Source of the DNA: Gracilariopsis chorda
Lineage: Eukaryota > Rhodophyta > Florideophyceae > Gracilariales > Gracilariaceae
NCBI GenBank assembly: GCA_003194525.1
Contig: NBIV01000129.1
Span: forward strand, 1 to 64,000
Reading direction: 5' to 3'
DNA: 64,000 nucleotides
Notes under the pieces: generated by a model
What the model was told of the DNA's origin: nothing
The model's input: only the letters and a program-made list of their open reading frames with translations
The model's database searches: none
Position numbers and translations under genes: made by a program
Part shown: one piece after another, positions 10,300 through 20,517 of the stretch
Position numbering within the stretch: position 1 is the first letter of the stretch
Layout of the letters: each line of letters opens with the position of its first letter

Positions 10300-11143
10300 T
10301 AGATAAGGGGAAGATGTGCAATCAATCCGTTGTGAAGTGGCGAGACGTCGGGCCACGGGGAGCACTTTCGATGCGCAACGTTCAATTTCGTTAGCGCTAC
10401 CGCGCCGTCGGAGCGGCGTTGATTTGAAATACCACGAAAAGTTTTGGCAAAACGAGGCTCGAAATGCACGCGCCGTGGGTCGCTGGCGCATTTGGGCGTT
10501 ATTCCAAGAACGCGTCGTAGCCGCCGTTGCACTAAATTCGAAGAACGCAAGCGGAGGGGCAGTTTGCGGCGCTTCGGGCGGCGTGCCGAGCGACACAAAT
10601 TAGCGAGCGCTCGTGCGCACCGCATGTCCGTGTCTGTGTTCCATCCACCTCACGACACGCAGCCGCTTCCGACTGTGACCTTCCGCACACGTTCCTATTC
10701 GCCTTGTACCTTCGGTACCGTTCGCACTTTTGTCGTTTCTGCCGCTTCGCTTACGCCCGTTGCTTCTTATTGTCTTCCCGTGTGTCAACATCTGTGTTTC
10801 CTCCTTTCCGCTTATCGCCCCGCACCTCACGACCGCTCCGTTTTCATCACTTTCCGCACGTTCCGCAGAAAGGCCGCTTCCCGGAGCCCCATTCGACTAC
10901 CTTCACCCCCCCTCACCCCCCTCCCGCTCATTAATACTTTTTTCTTCAACAGTTCTTTCACCCAACCGCCTGCAGCTAGTCTGCTTTTGTTGTGTATCAC
11001 CCCCCCTGCACTTTCCGCCGTTCACCTCCCGCCCCGTGTTTTTGACCTGTCGTTGCGATTGTAAGCCTAAATCCACGACAATCCCCTCGTCAACCCTTGC
11101 CCACTTCCAGTCCACTTCGCTTCCCTACAACATCGAAACAAAA
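10300..11143 (+). promoter_or_regulatory. GC-rich then pyrimidine-rich region upstream of the SPT2-like gene
   Basis: From about 10620 the plus strand is strongly C/T-rich, with C-runs around 10906-10921, up to the ATG at 11144. Long open frames here on both strands are low-complexity and show no family. I read it as promoter and long 5' leader. Confidence 0.45.
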
Positions 11144-12557
11144 ATGAGCGGTGAAGACTTTACCGCGCAGCTGCTCAAGGGATTCGAAAAGCGGGCAACG
11201 GCGGCCGAAAAACGCGTGGAAGATCGCGCCAAACGCGCTGCGGCAGAGCGCATGCGCCTCAAGAGAGAGGAAGAAGAGGCCGAAAAGGAACGCCTCGCCG
11301 CCGAAGTCGACCAGCTCATGGCGCGCGCTAGAAGCCGAGCTGGCACCAAGAAGAGGCGCACCAAGAAGAGAACCGCCTCCAACAAGAACAAAAGCGCCAA
11401 CGCCAGTTCGTCATCCTCCGCAACACCCGCTAAAAGCACCAACGCCGGTGCAAAGAAAAAGGACAAGCATTATGCAGCCGCTACCGTCAACTACAAAGCG
11501 CCACCGAAACGACGCATTCGCTCCGCACCGCCAAAAACTGATGCCGAACATGGAATACGTTGTGCGAAGGGAACAAAAGAGAAAGAAGATTCGAGTCCCG
11601 CACACGTATGATTACTCCGACATGTTTGGCGAGGACTATTACAAGGGGCTTGACCTCGCCTTTGCCGAAAAGGCCGCAAAGGAAAGTGCAGAGGCGACGA
11701 AAGAGGCGCAGGAAATCATTGCCGAGCGCAAGGCTGAGCGCGAGCGAATCAAGCGCGAGGCTGAAGAAAACGTCAGAAAGGAGCGCGAACTGGAGAGAAA
11801 GGGCCTTCTCGACGAGGAGACCAAGTACGCCCGACGTCGCGCCGTCTCGGACAAGGACTGGGTCGCCGTGGACACCCCCATCCCCATCCGTCTCCAGAAG
11901 AACTCTGCCATTGTCCGCAAAGCGCGAGCCAACGCCGCCGCAGTGCCATCGGGCTCAAGCACCCCCTCCGCAAGCTCCAAATCGGCCTTCAAATCTGGAT
12001 CCACCTCCGCATCCGTTCAGAAGCGACGAACCACGGCGGAGGTCAGGGAACGCGCCCGTCGTTTCAAGGAGCGCATCATGAAGATTGCGGAACCCAAAAA
12101 GGCTGCCGTCAAATCCACCAGCAGCAAGACGTCCGGATCCGATAGCAGCCCCACCCGCTCCCGCCGCAGACGCCGCATCATCGAATCGGATGAATCGGAC
12201 ATTGACGAGGAAACTCGTCCGACCAAGAAGCAGCGACGCACTCGCGACGAGAGCGACGAGAGCGAGTCCGAGGATGACCGCTACAAGCGCCGCCGAGACT
12301 CTTCCCGCAGTCGCCACGAAAAGAAACGCTCGTACAGCCGTCGCGGTTATATTAGCGAGGACTTTAGCGACGGCAGTGATGATGGTGACGACGATGATTC
12401 TGACGGGAACTTGTACGATATCTCGGCACTGGAGAAGGAGGAGGCTAGGAGTGCGCGTCTCGCGGCACTTGAGGACAAGCGCGAGCGTATCCGCGAAAGA
12501 CAGTACAAGAGGGAAAAGGAACGCCGCCGCCGCGACTTTGAGAGGCGCCAGCGTTGA
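11144..12557 (+). CDS. SPT2-like chromatin protein (one frame break near 11535)
   Basis: The ATG at 11144 opens MSGEDFTAQLLKGFEKRATA, followed by a Lys/Arg/Glu-rich coiled stretch. That frame stops at 11611. Highly charged protein continues in the next frame from about 11540 (EYVVRREQKRKKIRVPHTYD) to the stop at 12557. A run of five A at about 11533-11537 is where the frames cross, so one extra base there, biological or from sequencing, would explain it. No GT...AG intron fits. The C-terminus has an acidic Asp/Ser stretch and then DISALEKEEARSARLAALED, resembling the histone-binding SPT2 domain (an E-E-x-x-S-x-R-L-A-x-x-E-D pattern). SPT2 proteins bind H3-H4 during transcription. Ser/Arg-rich segments and nuclear-type basic clusters fit a nuclear protein. 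Confidence 0.62.
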
Positions 12558-13191
12558 GTAGGTAGGATTGGGCTACAGTCGAAGACTGCTTTTCGTTTGT
12601 TGCTGATGAATGCGTAAGAGGATGATGTATGCTGTTTTGCGCGGGAGGAAGACACCGATACAGGTGGGACAAAGTGTGGTCACACTCGGTCAAATCGCCC
12701 TTTCCCGACTCGCTGAGCCATCCGCTATTCACCCCCCCCCTCCCTCCCCATTTTGTTTTTCTCAAGTACACGACTCACTGAATTACCACTGAAGAGCTCT
12801 CTAGCTAGTACATGTTTACAAGAAGAGTGGGTAATCCCCCTCCATCCCCGCAACAAAAAACAAAACTGTCGCTAGAAAAAGGCGTAGTGTTGCCTCAAAC
12901 CCATGATCATGCCAAGAAAAACGGCTGCACAACGGACACGCTTTCTCTCAAGCAGCGTGCATTCACGTGCGCGCATGTAATAATAAGATTGTAAAAATAG
13001 TTCTTATCCGACAAGAAGAGCTCTCTCTACTTGCCCAACACCCACGAGTCTCGGACTCAAAAAAAAAAAAAACGAAACGAACGAAACAACAGCAGCAATG
13101 ACCCGTTTACCCTTCACGAACAGCAAAACAAAAAGGAGAAAAACAGACAAAACGAAAGCAAACCAAGTGGCACCCACACCGTATGACTGTT
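12558..13191. other. Convergent intergenic region
   Basis: This lies between the 3' ends of the SPT2-like gene (plus) and purH (minus). It holds a C-run near 12730 and an A-run near 13059-13071, but no gene or RNA that I recognise. Confidence 0.5.
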
Positions 13192-14790
13192 CTAATGCCT
13201 GAAGTGACGCATACCAGTGAGAACAAGTGCCATCCCCCGTTCATCAGCAGCGGCAATAACTTCAGGATCGCGTTTAGAACCGCCCGGTTGAATAACGGCG
13301 GTAGCACCCGCCTCAGCAGCCGCAACGAGTCCATCTGCAAACGGGAAGAACGCATCCGACGCGATGACACTTCCAACGGTTCGACTCTGTTCTTCCTGCG
13401 CGTTGGACGAAGCCTCATCAGCTTTCCAAGCGGCAATCCTCGATGCATCTACACGACTCATTTGTCCCGCACCCGTTCCAACAGTAGCCATGTCCTTGAC
13501 GTACACAATGGCATTGGACTTGACGTGCTTGCAAACCTTCCACGCGAAAAGCAGGTTTTTCAACTCGTCTTCTGTAGGTTCACGTTTAGAGGCGACGGTT
13601 AATTGCTCAGCGTTTCTAGCGCCGTTGTCGCGGGTTTGAACGAGAAAGCCGCCAGAGACGGACTTGATGACAAGCCCCGTTGAGGACGGATCCGGCATGG
13701 CACCGGTTAATAACACGCGTAGATTCTTTCTGGCGGTGAGTAAGGCAAGCGCTTCCGACGTAGCATCCGGGGCGATAACGAGTTCGATAAACATCTTGGC
13801 AATTTCTTCCGCCACGTGCAGATCGACGGTTACATTCAAGGCAACAATGCCGCCAAACGCGGACACCGGGTCGCATGCCAGGGCGCGCAAGTAGGCGTCT
13901 TGGGCGGTGACACCGGACGCAACGCCGCATGGATTGGCGTGCTTGATAATGGCGCATACAGGTTCTCCCGAGGTGAACTCTGATACGAGCTGAAATGCGG
14001 CGTCGGTGTCGGAAATGTTGTTGTAGCTGAGCTCCTTGCCTTGGACCTGCTCAGCAGTGGCGATGGTCGGGGTAGACTGATTTGCTGTGTAGAAGGCGGC
14101 GCTTTGATGCGGGTTTTCCCCGTAGCGCAGTACTTGCTTTCTGGTGGCGGCCATAAGAATTGTGGAGGGGAATTGGGTTCCTATTTGGGAGTGGAACTTG
14201 GAGGCGACGGCGGCGTCGTAGGCAGCCAGTTTCGAAAACGCTTGAGCGGCGAGACGACGTCGCAAGTCATAGGTAGTGCTGCCGTTGTGCTCCTCAAACT
14301 GGGCTATGATGTGGGTATACTGCGACACGTCGGTGACGACAGTTACGTATTGAAAGTTCTTTGCGGCGGCGCGAATCATGGTCGGGCCGCCCACATCAAT
14401 GTTGTCAACGCATTGGTCAAAGGGCTTTCCCTGCGCTACGGTGTGTTGAAACGGGTAGAGATTGACGACGACAAGGTCGATGGGTTGGATATCATGTTGA
14501 AGCATGGCGCTTTGATGCGATTGGTCATGGCGCACGGCGAGCAAGCCAGCGTGGATCTTTGGGTGGAGCGTCTTTACGCGGCCGTCCATGAGCTCGGGAA
14601 AATGAGTGTAGTCGGAGACATCTGTGACGTGAATGCCGGCGTCGGCGAGGGAGCGGAAGGTGCCGCCGGTGGAGAGGATGTGGACGCCGGCATCGACGAG
14701 CAGGCGCGCAAGGGCGTTGAGGGAGGTCTTGTCTGAGACGGAGATGAGCGCGCGTTTGATGGGGACGAGATCTGGGGGGGCGGGGGGCAT
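13192..14790 (-). CDS. purH: Bifunctional AICAR transformylase / IMP cyclohydrolase
   Basis: This 532-residue single-exon protein starts at an ATG at 14790. It catalyses the last two steps of de novo purine synthesis: formylation of AICAR with 10-formyl-THF and ring closure to IMP. The N-terminal cyclohydrolase (MGS-like) domain occupies about residues 10-145, with [31 protein letters not shown] and [16 protein letters not shown]. The transformylase domain follows, with [14 protein letters not shown] and the catalytic [11 protein letters not shown] near residue 281, and ends [11 protein letters not shown] ... AIIQPGGS-type sequence. Length is normal for the family. No clear organelle presequence is present. 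It converges with the SPT2-like gene and diverges from the bZIP-like gene. Confidence 0.97.
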   Translation of the reverse strand: MPPAPPDLVPIKRALISVSDKTSLNALARLLVDAGVHILSTGGTFRSLADAGIHVTDVSDYTHFPELMDGRVKTLHPKIHAGLLAVRHDQSHQSAMLQHDIQPIDLVVVNLYPFQHTVAQGKPFDQCVDNIDVGGPTMIRAAAKNFQYVTVVTDVSQYTHIIAQFEEHNGSTTYDLRRRLAAQAFSKLAAYDAAVASKFHSQIGTQFPSTILMAATRKQVLRYGENPHQSAAFYTANQSTPTIATAEQVQGKELSYNNISDTDAAFQLVSEFTSGEPVCAIIKHANPCGVASGVTAQDAYLRALACDPVSAFGGIVALNVTVDLHVAEEIAKMFIELVIAPDATSEALALLTARKNLRVLLTGAMPDPSSTGLVIKSVSGGFLVQTRDNGARNAEQLTVASKREPTEDELKNLLFAWKVCKHVKSNAIVYVKDMATVGTGAGQMSRVDASRIAAWKADEASSNAQEEQSRTVGSVIASDAFFPFADGLVAAAEAGATAVIQPGGSKRDPEVIAAADERGMALVLTGMRHFRH

Positions 14791-15187
14791 ATCTGACGGG
14801 GCGGTCTGGGAGGGCGGTTGCTGCTGCGATGGCGAGGGGTGATCGGCGGTGCAGCGGGCGGTGCGCAGGAGGGGTGGTGGGGGGGGGGTCGGCGGTTTGG
14901 AAGGGAAGCGCGGGGAGGGGAGAGGGGGAGGTGAAGAGGAGGAAGGAAGGCGACGGTCATATCTGGGGAGTGTATTTTTTTGGGGGGTTGGGGGGGGGGG
15001 AGGTTGGGGTGGTGGTGTGGGGGGGGAGATTTAGCGCTGTTATTTAGAAGACGTAATGGAGGCGCTCGGAGGCGGGATAGAGGGAAGAAGAAGCAATGAG
15101 CGGGGTCAGCCGCGATAGCATTGCAAAGGGGGGGATACACTGTGTGTGTATTGTGTTTTGCGAAAGCGGGAGATGCGCGAGGGTTTG

Positions 15188-15245
15188 GGGGGGGGGTTGG
15201 GGGGTTGGGGGGTTGGGGGGTTGGGGGGTTGGGGGGTTGGGGGGA
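15188..15245 (+). repeat. TTGGGGGG tandem array
   Basis: About seven units of TTGGGGGG in direct tandem, flanked by longer G-runs. Several adjacent G-tracts on one strand allow G-quadruplex folding. It resembles G-rich telomere repeats but lies inside a gene island between divergent promoters. Confidence 0.9.
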
Positions 15246-15326
15246 GGGGGGTGTGTGGGATGGGGGTGGGAGGGCGTGACGACGGACGGTGGGGGGGGCA
15301 GGCAGTGGTGGTGTGCAGCTGTGCAG

Positions 15327-15329
15327 CAA

Positions 15330-15366
<37 letters not shown>
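15327..15366 (+). repeat. CGG trinucleotide array
   Basis: About thirteen perfect CGG/GGC units. All frames are open through it, which explains a poly-Arg or poly-Gly or poly-Ala translation. It is not evidence of a gene. Confidence 0.92.
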
Positions 15367-15367
<1 letters not shown>

Positions 15368-16213
15368 GTCACGATGGGCGCGCAACGGGTGCCAGCAAGG
15401 CGTCCTTCGCCGCGTCCGTTCGGACGTGCCACGTCGTGCACGCGCCGCTTTGCGTCGTCATGCGTCGCCCCCGTCGCCCCCGTCGCCCCCGTTGCCCGCT
15501 CCCGCCAGCATTCGCCCTCCGTGCACCTCGCCGAGCATCCTCGTCTGCACTGCCGCCCCGTCCGTCCGCATTACTCTTCCACCTCCCACACCGCCCCCTT
15601 CCCCCCCCTACATCTTCTTCGTCCCCGACCATGGCCCCCAATTTCCCCCCGTCTTCCTCACACACACCCCCCCCCACCAGTGGAAAGCCGTTACCTCTCC
15701 GCCATCCCCCCACCCTACAACAACATCCACTACTTCCCCCCCCCCCCCCCCCCGTGACTTTCGGTCCTCCCTCCCCCACCCCCCCCACAGAGGACAACAA
15801 CTCCGACAACACCGCAACGCACCCCCCCCCCCCCCCTTCCAATGCGCATGGCGAGCATCCAACGACACGCGCCTCCCACGCAGACTTCTCTGCGTGACAT
15901 CTCTCCCATGCCTGCACACACCACATACCTCCTCGTCGTGTCGTGTACATAGACGCCCGCGTGCTCTTCACCATGCCCGCAGTCCTCACTCGTACACCCC
16001 CACCCCCTCACACACCCCCACACACCCCCTCACACACACATATCACTTAACACTAACAGCTTCCCTACTCTCCCCCCACTGTGCGCCGTCGTCGCCCCCC
16101 ACCGTCCATCTCTCCTATTTCACCATCAGCCTAGAACAAATCCACCCTCCCACATCCACTCCCTTCACCCCATCAACCCTCCCTCCCCTTACAACAATTC
16201 ACAGCTCCCACAA

Positions 16214-17490
16214 ATGAAAAACAACCGTCAATCCCATCCCCTTCCCACTTCCTCCACCTCACTTCCCCAACCCCCTCCCCATGCCCGTCCACTCGACCCC
16301 ATGCTACTATCCTACCCAACATCCTCCCCCCACTCAACTCCACTCCCCCCTCCTCCAACCTCCCTGCCGCAACACACTTTCGACTCGTTACAAAGTTTTG
16401 TCCACGGCTATCCCGATGACCCACTGTGGCCTTCATCAACTCCACCATCCGTCGCAACACATCCCGCGCCCACCGTAATGCCCGTCGATGATAATTGGTC
16501 ATCACTCAACCTCCCCACCCCGACCACCGCAACGCTCCCGTCTCAACAACAACATCGCCCCTTTCTTTCACAGCCCCCTCACCCCTTCGCAGTCCCGCCG
16601 CCAGCCAGACCCTCCACCACCGCTGTCTCCCGTCAATCGCCCTCTAATTCCCCGCTCACTGCCTTGCCTCCGCCCACGACAGCTGCCTCAACCGTTTCAT
16701 CCCCGTTGCATCGCCCGTCTCCATCAGCGCCTGCTCCATTCTCACTGCTCCCCGAACCCGACATTTCGAAATCGACGTTCGCACCCCCAGCCGCGCCCGC
16801 ATTTGCCGCCGCGGCAGCGGCTGCCGTCACGGCTGCAGCGTCGTCACACCCCCCCAATTACCCCCCCGATTTCGACGAATACAAGTATGTACGCATTGCA
16901 AACGCCGCTGCAGAAGAAGCTAAACGCATCAAGCGACAGCAATTGAAAGACGCTCAAACCGAAAAAGAACGAGATGCACGCTATACAGGACAGCCCTTGA
17001 CGTCCAAGCAGAAAGAACGGGAACGCAGTCGACGTGAAAGTGCCGTCACTCGAAAGAGAACCGAGGCCTACATCAAGTGTTTAGAGTCGTACACCATCAA
17101 ATACGCGCATGCCGAACTGCAGTTACACCAATTGAGAATGAGGACGACGCAGTTGGAATCGAACAATGCTTTGTTCAAACGGCGATTTGGAGCGCCTGCT
17201 TCCGCTTCTGCTGTTGGCTATATGCCGGTTGCTGATCCGGCGGCTGCGGCGGCTGCAGCTGCCGCTGCGGCCGTCGCTGTGGCGGAGGATGTGAAACATG
17301 GCGCTGGCGCTGCTAGTGCGGCTGATACACTGAGTATGCTGGCTGATCTGCAGGAGGCTTCTGCAGCGGAACAGCAGCAGCAACAGCAGCGACAACGACA
17401 GCAGCAACGTACGGAAGCGCAGCGCGTTGAAGAAATGGCGGTACAGTCGCATGAATCGAGCGGCGAACAGCCCTCTACACGTGCCGATGT

Positions 17491-17531
<41 letters not shown>

Positions 17532-17554
17532 GGCGTGAGTTTGAGCACGGCTGA
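16214..17554 (+). CDS. bZIP-like transcription factor with atypical basic region
   Basis: A 446-residue single-exon frame from an ATG at 16214. Residues 1-215 are Pro/Ser/Thr-rich, followed by an Ala tract. A basic region at about 263-283 (KQKERERSRRESAVTRKRTE) runs into AYIKCLESYTIKYAHAEL and an amphipathic segment with Leu spacing to about residue 320. This resembles CREB/plant bZIPs (RESA...R.R...Y.K.LE). However, the invariant Asn is Arg, and the alignment needs a one-residue gap before the conserved Arg. The C-terminus has Ala, Gln and long Gln tracts (CAG/CAA repeats at 17491-17530). DNA binding is inferred from the fold. Target specificity cannot be told, and the upstream start is uncertain because a later Met at 16301 is possible. 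Confidence 0.7.
17491..17530 (+). repeat. CAG/CAA repeat coding polyglutamine
   Basis: A run of CAACAG units near the 3' end of the bZIP-like gene encodes about thirteen Gln. A second shorter Gln/Arg tract lies at 17371-17410. Confidence 0.9.
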
Positions 17555-18710
17555 TGCATGAGCGTTGTTCATGTGCTGGTTTTTGTTTTGTTTCCAAGGG
17601 GAACGACGGTGTTTGTATTGAAGACGAATATATTACATTGTGTGTACAAGCGTCTCTTGTAGCGAGTATCTTGTGTGGGAGGTACTGTATGTAACAAACA
17701 ACTTTTTTCTTTTTTAACTGCACCACCGCAAGGGTGGTCTTGATGACACATGACTGGTAAAGAAAGACACAACTCTAATTTGGCACAGCTTGGTTGGTGC
17801 CGCTCCTTTTCCTGCATAACGTGTAACAGCGCAAAGTGTTGTGAGCAAGCAGAGCGGGCGTAAGACTAGAAAGCGAGGACGAATGAGAGCGTGACAATTT
17901 GTTACAACTCAGTTAGCGCGCACAAGTTAGCGAAAGAAGGGCAAAGGGAGGGGCGGAAGGGACGAGGGTAAGTGTGGGTGCGTTTGTGAAACGGGCGATG
18001 GGTGCGCGGTCAGGAAGTGCGCAGCATGCGTGCGGAAGAAGGTACATAGACGGCTATGAAACAAAGGCCGAATGGTGGAAAAAGAAGCGGGCATAACACC
18101 CACTGGCCCGTTGAATCGGGCAGTATGACAGCTGTTTGGGCGCGTTGCAGCGCGAGCAAAGCGGCGTTGTAGCGGGGTGCAGCACGATTTGCAGACGGGA
18201 CAGGCGGGACCGACAGCCTTAGAAACCAGTTTGCATGCGGCGATAACACAAGCTGCACGGCGAGAGAAACGGAGATGAGATTGGCGGAGGTGACGGTTAT
18301 GCGGGGGGGAAGCGCGGTTTGGATGGCGGTTCGCTGCGGAAGAGCGTATGAAAAAGCGGCTAGCATGCCGCGAAATGAGGCTTCACGATGGCTGGTCTGA
18401 AGCGATAGAGGTCCGACCCAACAGGGCGTTTGCACTTGAGCGGCGATGTGGGCGGCGATGGAGGGGGGGAACGGAGGCTGCGACGGGGGCGGTCGCTCGT
18501 CGTTAGACGGACGATCTCGACGGGGAGGGGCGCGATGACGACGCGGTAGCAGCGCGTGCAGCGCGTGCGGCACGAGCGGCATGACGGCGACGCGGATCAA
18601 TGCGGCGGGACGCACGCCACCGCACTTGACAAGACAAGAGCGCCTGCGGTAGAGCCGCCCGCCCCTCTCTAAAATCGCACGTGGACAGCGCGCGCTGCCG
18701 CTCGCAGCAG
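17555..18710. other. Intergenic; one unsupported minus frame
   Basis: Downstream of the bZIP-like gene the sequence is non-coding to about 18000. A minus frame (18010-18584 and beyond into the minisatellite) is open and contains some hydrophobic stretches, but I recognise no family and the composition gives long chance frames here. It is left as unproven. Confidence 0.35.
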
Positions 18711-18712
18711 CT

Positions 18713-19074
18713 GCACAGCTCCATCCTTCTTCGCAGCCGCACAGCTCCATCCTTCTTCGCAGCCGCACAGCTCCATCCTTCTTCGCAGCCGCACAGCTCC
18801 ATCCTTCTTCGCAGCCGCACAGCTCCATCCTTCTTCGCAGCCGCACAGCTCCATCCTTCTTCGCAGCCGCACAGCTCCATCCTTCTTCGCAGCCGCACAG
18901 CTCCATCCTTCTTCGCAGCCGCACAGCTCCATCCTTCTTCGCAGCCGCACAGCTCCATCCTTCTTCGCAGCCGCACAGCTCCATCCTTCTTCGCAGCCGC
19001 ACAGCTCCATCCTTCTTCGCAGCCGCACAGCTCCATCCTTCTTCGCAGCTGCACAGCTCCATCCTTCTTCGCAG
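18713..19074 (+). repeat. 26-bp minisatellite, 14 copies
   Basis: Fourteen near-identical tandem copies with a core CCATCCTTCTTCGCAG starting at 18721 and recurring every 26 bases to 19059. Because 26 is not a multiple of three and the unit lacks stops, frames stay open through it on both strands. The array ends 77 bases before the TerC start codon, so it probably lies in the promoter or 5' leader. Confidence 0.95.
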
Positions 19075-19151
19075 TTGCCGCCCCGTCGCTATCTCGCCGT
19101 CGCTATCGCCGCCGTCGCTATCTGAGCTCGCGCCTCGCCCCCTCCCCGTCC

Positions 19152-20192
19152 ATGGCCACCTTCACGTTCGTGCTTCCCACCGTCGCGGCGCGATCCGCCC
19201 CACGCGCAGCAGCCGCTACATGCGCGCGTATCCGCCCCGTCGCCTGCGCAGAGTCTCCCAGACCGGCGCCGCCCGCGTCAAGCCCGTCCGCCCCCCCGCA
19301 AGGCGCCGACGCGCAGCACCACTCTCACCACCGGCACCATTTCGCAGGCGAGCCGCGTCGCGTCGCCGATGACATCCGCGTCACTCTATCTTGCGTCGCG
19401 CTGGCGCTCGCCGTGGCGGCCGGTTTCTACCACCATGAAGCCGCGTCGGGCATCGAGTTTCTCACCGCTTACATCATTGAATACGCGCTGTCCGTCGATA
19501 ACTTGCTCGTCTTTCTGCTCATCTTCGACTACTTTGCGGTGCCGCGAGCGTTCCAATCGCGCGTGCTCTCGTTTGGCTTGACGGGGGCGGTGATCATGCG
19601 CGGTGTGTTCATCATTTTCGGAGAGGCGCTTACCCACCGTTTCAAACCGGCTTCGTTGATATTTGCGGCCATTCTGCTCTTTTCGGCCGCCAAACTCGCC
19701 CTCAGTGACGAGGAAGATGAGGAAGATCTTTCCAACAACGCCATCGTCAAATTTGCAAACTCCGTTCTGCCGGTGTCGGACGCCTATTCCGGCGATCGAT
19801 TTTTCGTTCGCAACAACGGAATAAAAGTGGCGACGCCGTTGTTGCTTGTGCTTCTCGTGGTAGAGATATCCGATCTCGTGTTCGCTCTGGACTCCGTGCC
19901 AGCCGTTCTGGGCGTGTCAGATCGCACGTCGGTTATTTACGTATCCAACGTGCTTGCCGTTTTGGGACTTCGCAGTTTGTACTTTCTTCTAGCTGATTCC
20001 ATTGCCAATTTACGATTTCTTCAACCGGCACTTGCCTTCGTGCTCGCCTTTATTGGCGCCAAGATGGGCGCGTCCGTCTTTCAATTTGAAGTGCCGGTTA
20101 CGCTCAGTTTATCCGTCGTCGTTTCTACGCTTGGCTCGGCTGTACTTGCCAGTTTGCTGTTCCCACCCGAAGACGACGACGATGACGACTAA
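19152..20192 (+). CDS. TerC family thylakoid/plastid membrane protein
   Basis: The ATG at 19152 gives 346 residues. Upstream in-frame sequence is minisatellite and was excluded. The first 65 or so residues are Ala/Arg/Ser/Pro-rich and lack acidic residues, as in plastid transit peptides. A His-rich patch follows (HHSHHRHHF). The integral membrane TerC domain has several hydrophobic spans and both diagnostic acidic motifs: IIEYALSVDNLLVFLLIF near residue 108 and VEISDLVFALDSVPAVLG near residue 237. Plant plastid TerC is needed for thylakoid membrane biogenesis and protein insertion. Bacterial homologues handle metal ions such as Mn. The protein ends in an Asp-rich tail. Targeting to the plastid is inferred. 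Confidence 0.93.
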   Translation: MATFTFVLPTVAARSAPRAAAATCARIRPVACAESPRPAPPASSPSAPPQGADAQHHSHHRHHFAGEPRRVADDIRVTLSCVALALAVAAGFYHHEAASGIEFLTAYIIEYALSVDNLLVFLLIFDYFAVPRAFQSRVLSFGLTGAVIMRGVFIIFGEALTHRFKPASLIFAAILLFSAAKLALSDEEDEEDLSNNAIVKFANSVLPVSDAYSGDRFFVRNNGIKVATPLLLVLLVVEISDLVFALDSVPAVLGVSDRTSVIYVSNVLAVLGLRSLYFLLADSIANLRFLQPALAFVLAFIGAKMGASVFQFEVPVTLSLSVVVSTLGSAVLASLLFPPEDDDDDD

Positions 20193-20517
20193 AAAGAAAG
20201 GACGGAGAAAAGGAGCGCACAGATTTGACACAGAAGCGAGCCCTTCTTTTTTTTTGTCTGTTTGTTTGTTTGTTTGTTTGTTTGTGGTTGTTGTTGCTGT
20301 TGGGCCCGATCTGTTTCTACGAATGTTGACGCGCACACACAAGGGCTACTCACTGCCTGCTACTGCTCCTATTTAGCCACACATCTGTTCTGTCCGTTCC
20401 AGCGAGTGCGTGTAGGCGCAACCCCCTCCCCCCCCCCCCCCCTCAGCAGCGGCGTTGTTGAATTTGCGCCGCCTGCAAAACGGCCATCTCCGCACTTGAA
20501 GGCAACAACAAACAAAC
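20193..20517 (+). promoter_or_regulatory. TerC-FAD oxidase intergenic with TTTG repeat and poly-C tract
   Basis: Downstream of TerC there is a run of TTTG units (about 20256-20284). A C-tract (20422-20442, one T inside) lies 76 bases before the ATG of the next gene. Both are simple repeats; the C-tract belongs to a pattern seen upstream of other genes in this window. Confidence 0.5.

Larger units (their letters stand above)
14791..16213. promoter_or_regulatory. Divergent intergenic region, extreme strand-biased low complexity
   Basis: The region between purH (minus) and the bZIP-like gene (plus) is G-rich on the plus strand at 14870-15300 and C-rich from 15470 to 16210. Each start codon is therefore preceded by C-rich sequence on its own sense strand. 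Long open frames occur on both strands only because of low complexity. It contains a (TTGGGGGG) array and a (CGG) array, listed separately. Confidence 0.5.

Noticed and set aside
10282-10625. Overlapping frames of about 100 codons on both strands
   Set aside because: GC-rich sequence with no domain; it lies in the upstream region of the SPT2-like gene.
15096-16217. Long plus frame (373 codons) before the bZIP-like gene, with Gly, Arg and Pro runs
   Set aside because: It is open only because of GGGGTT, CGG and C-rich low complexity; other frames on both strands are open too, and no domain is present.
18010-19062. Minus frame of 350 codons with repeated MELCGCEEGW units
   Set aside because: The repeated part is the 26-bp minisatellite read in a frame; several frames are open through it. 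The non-repeat part has no recognised family.
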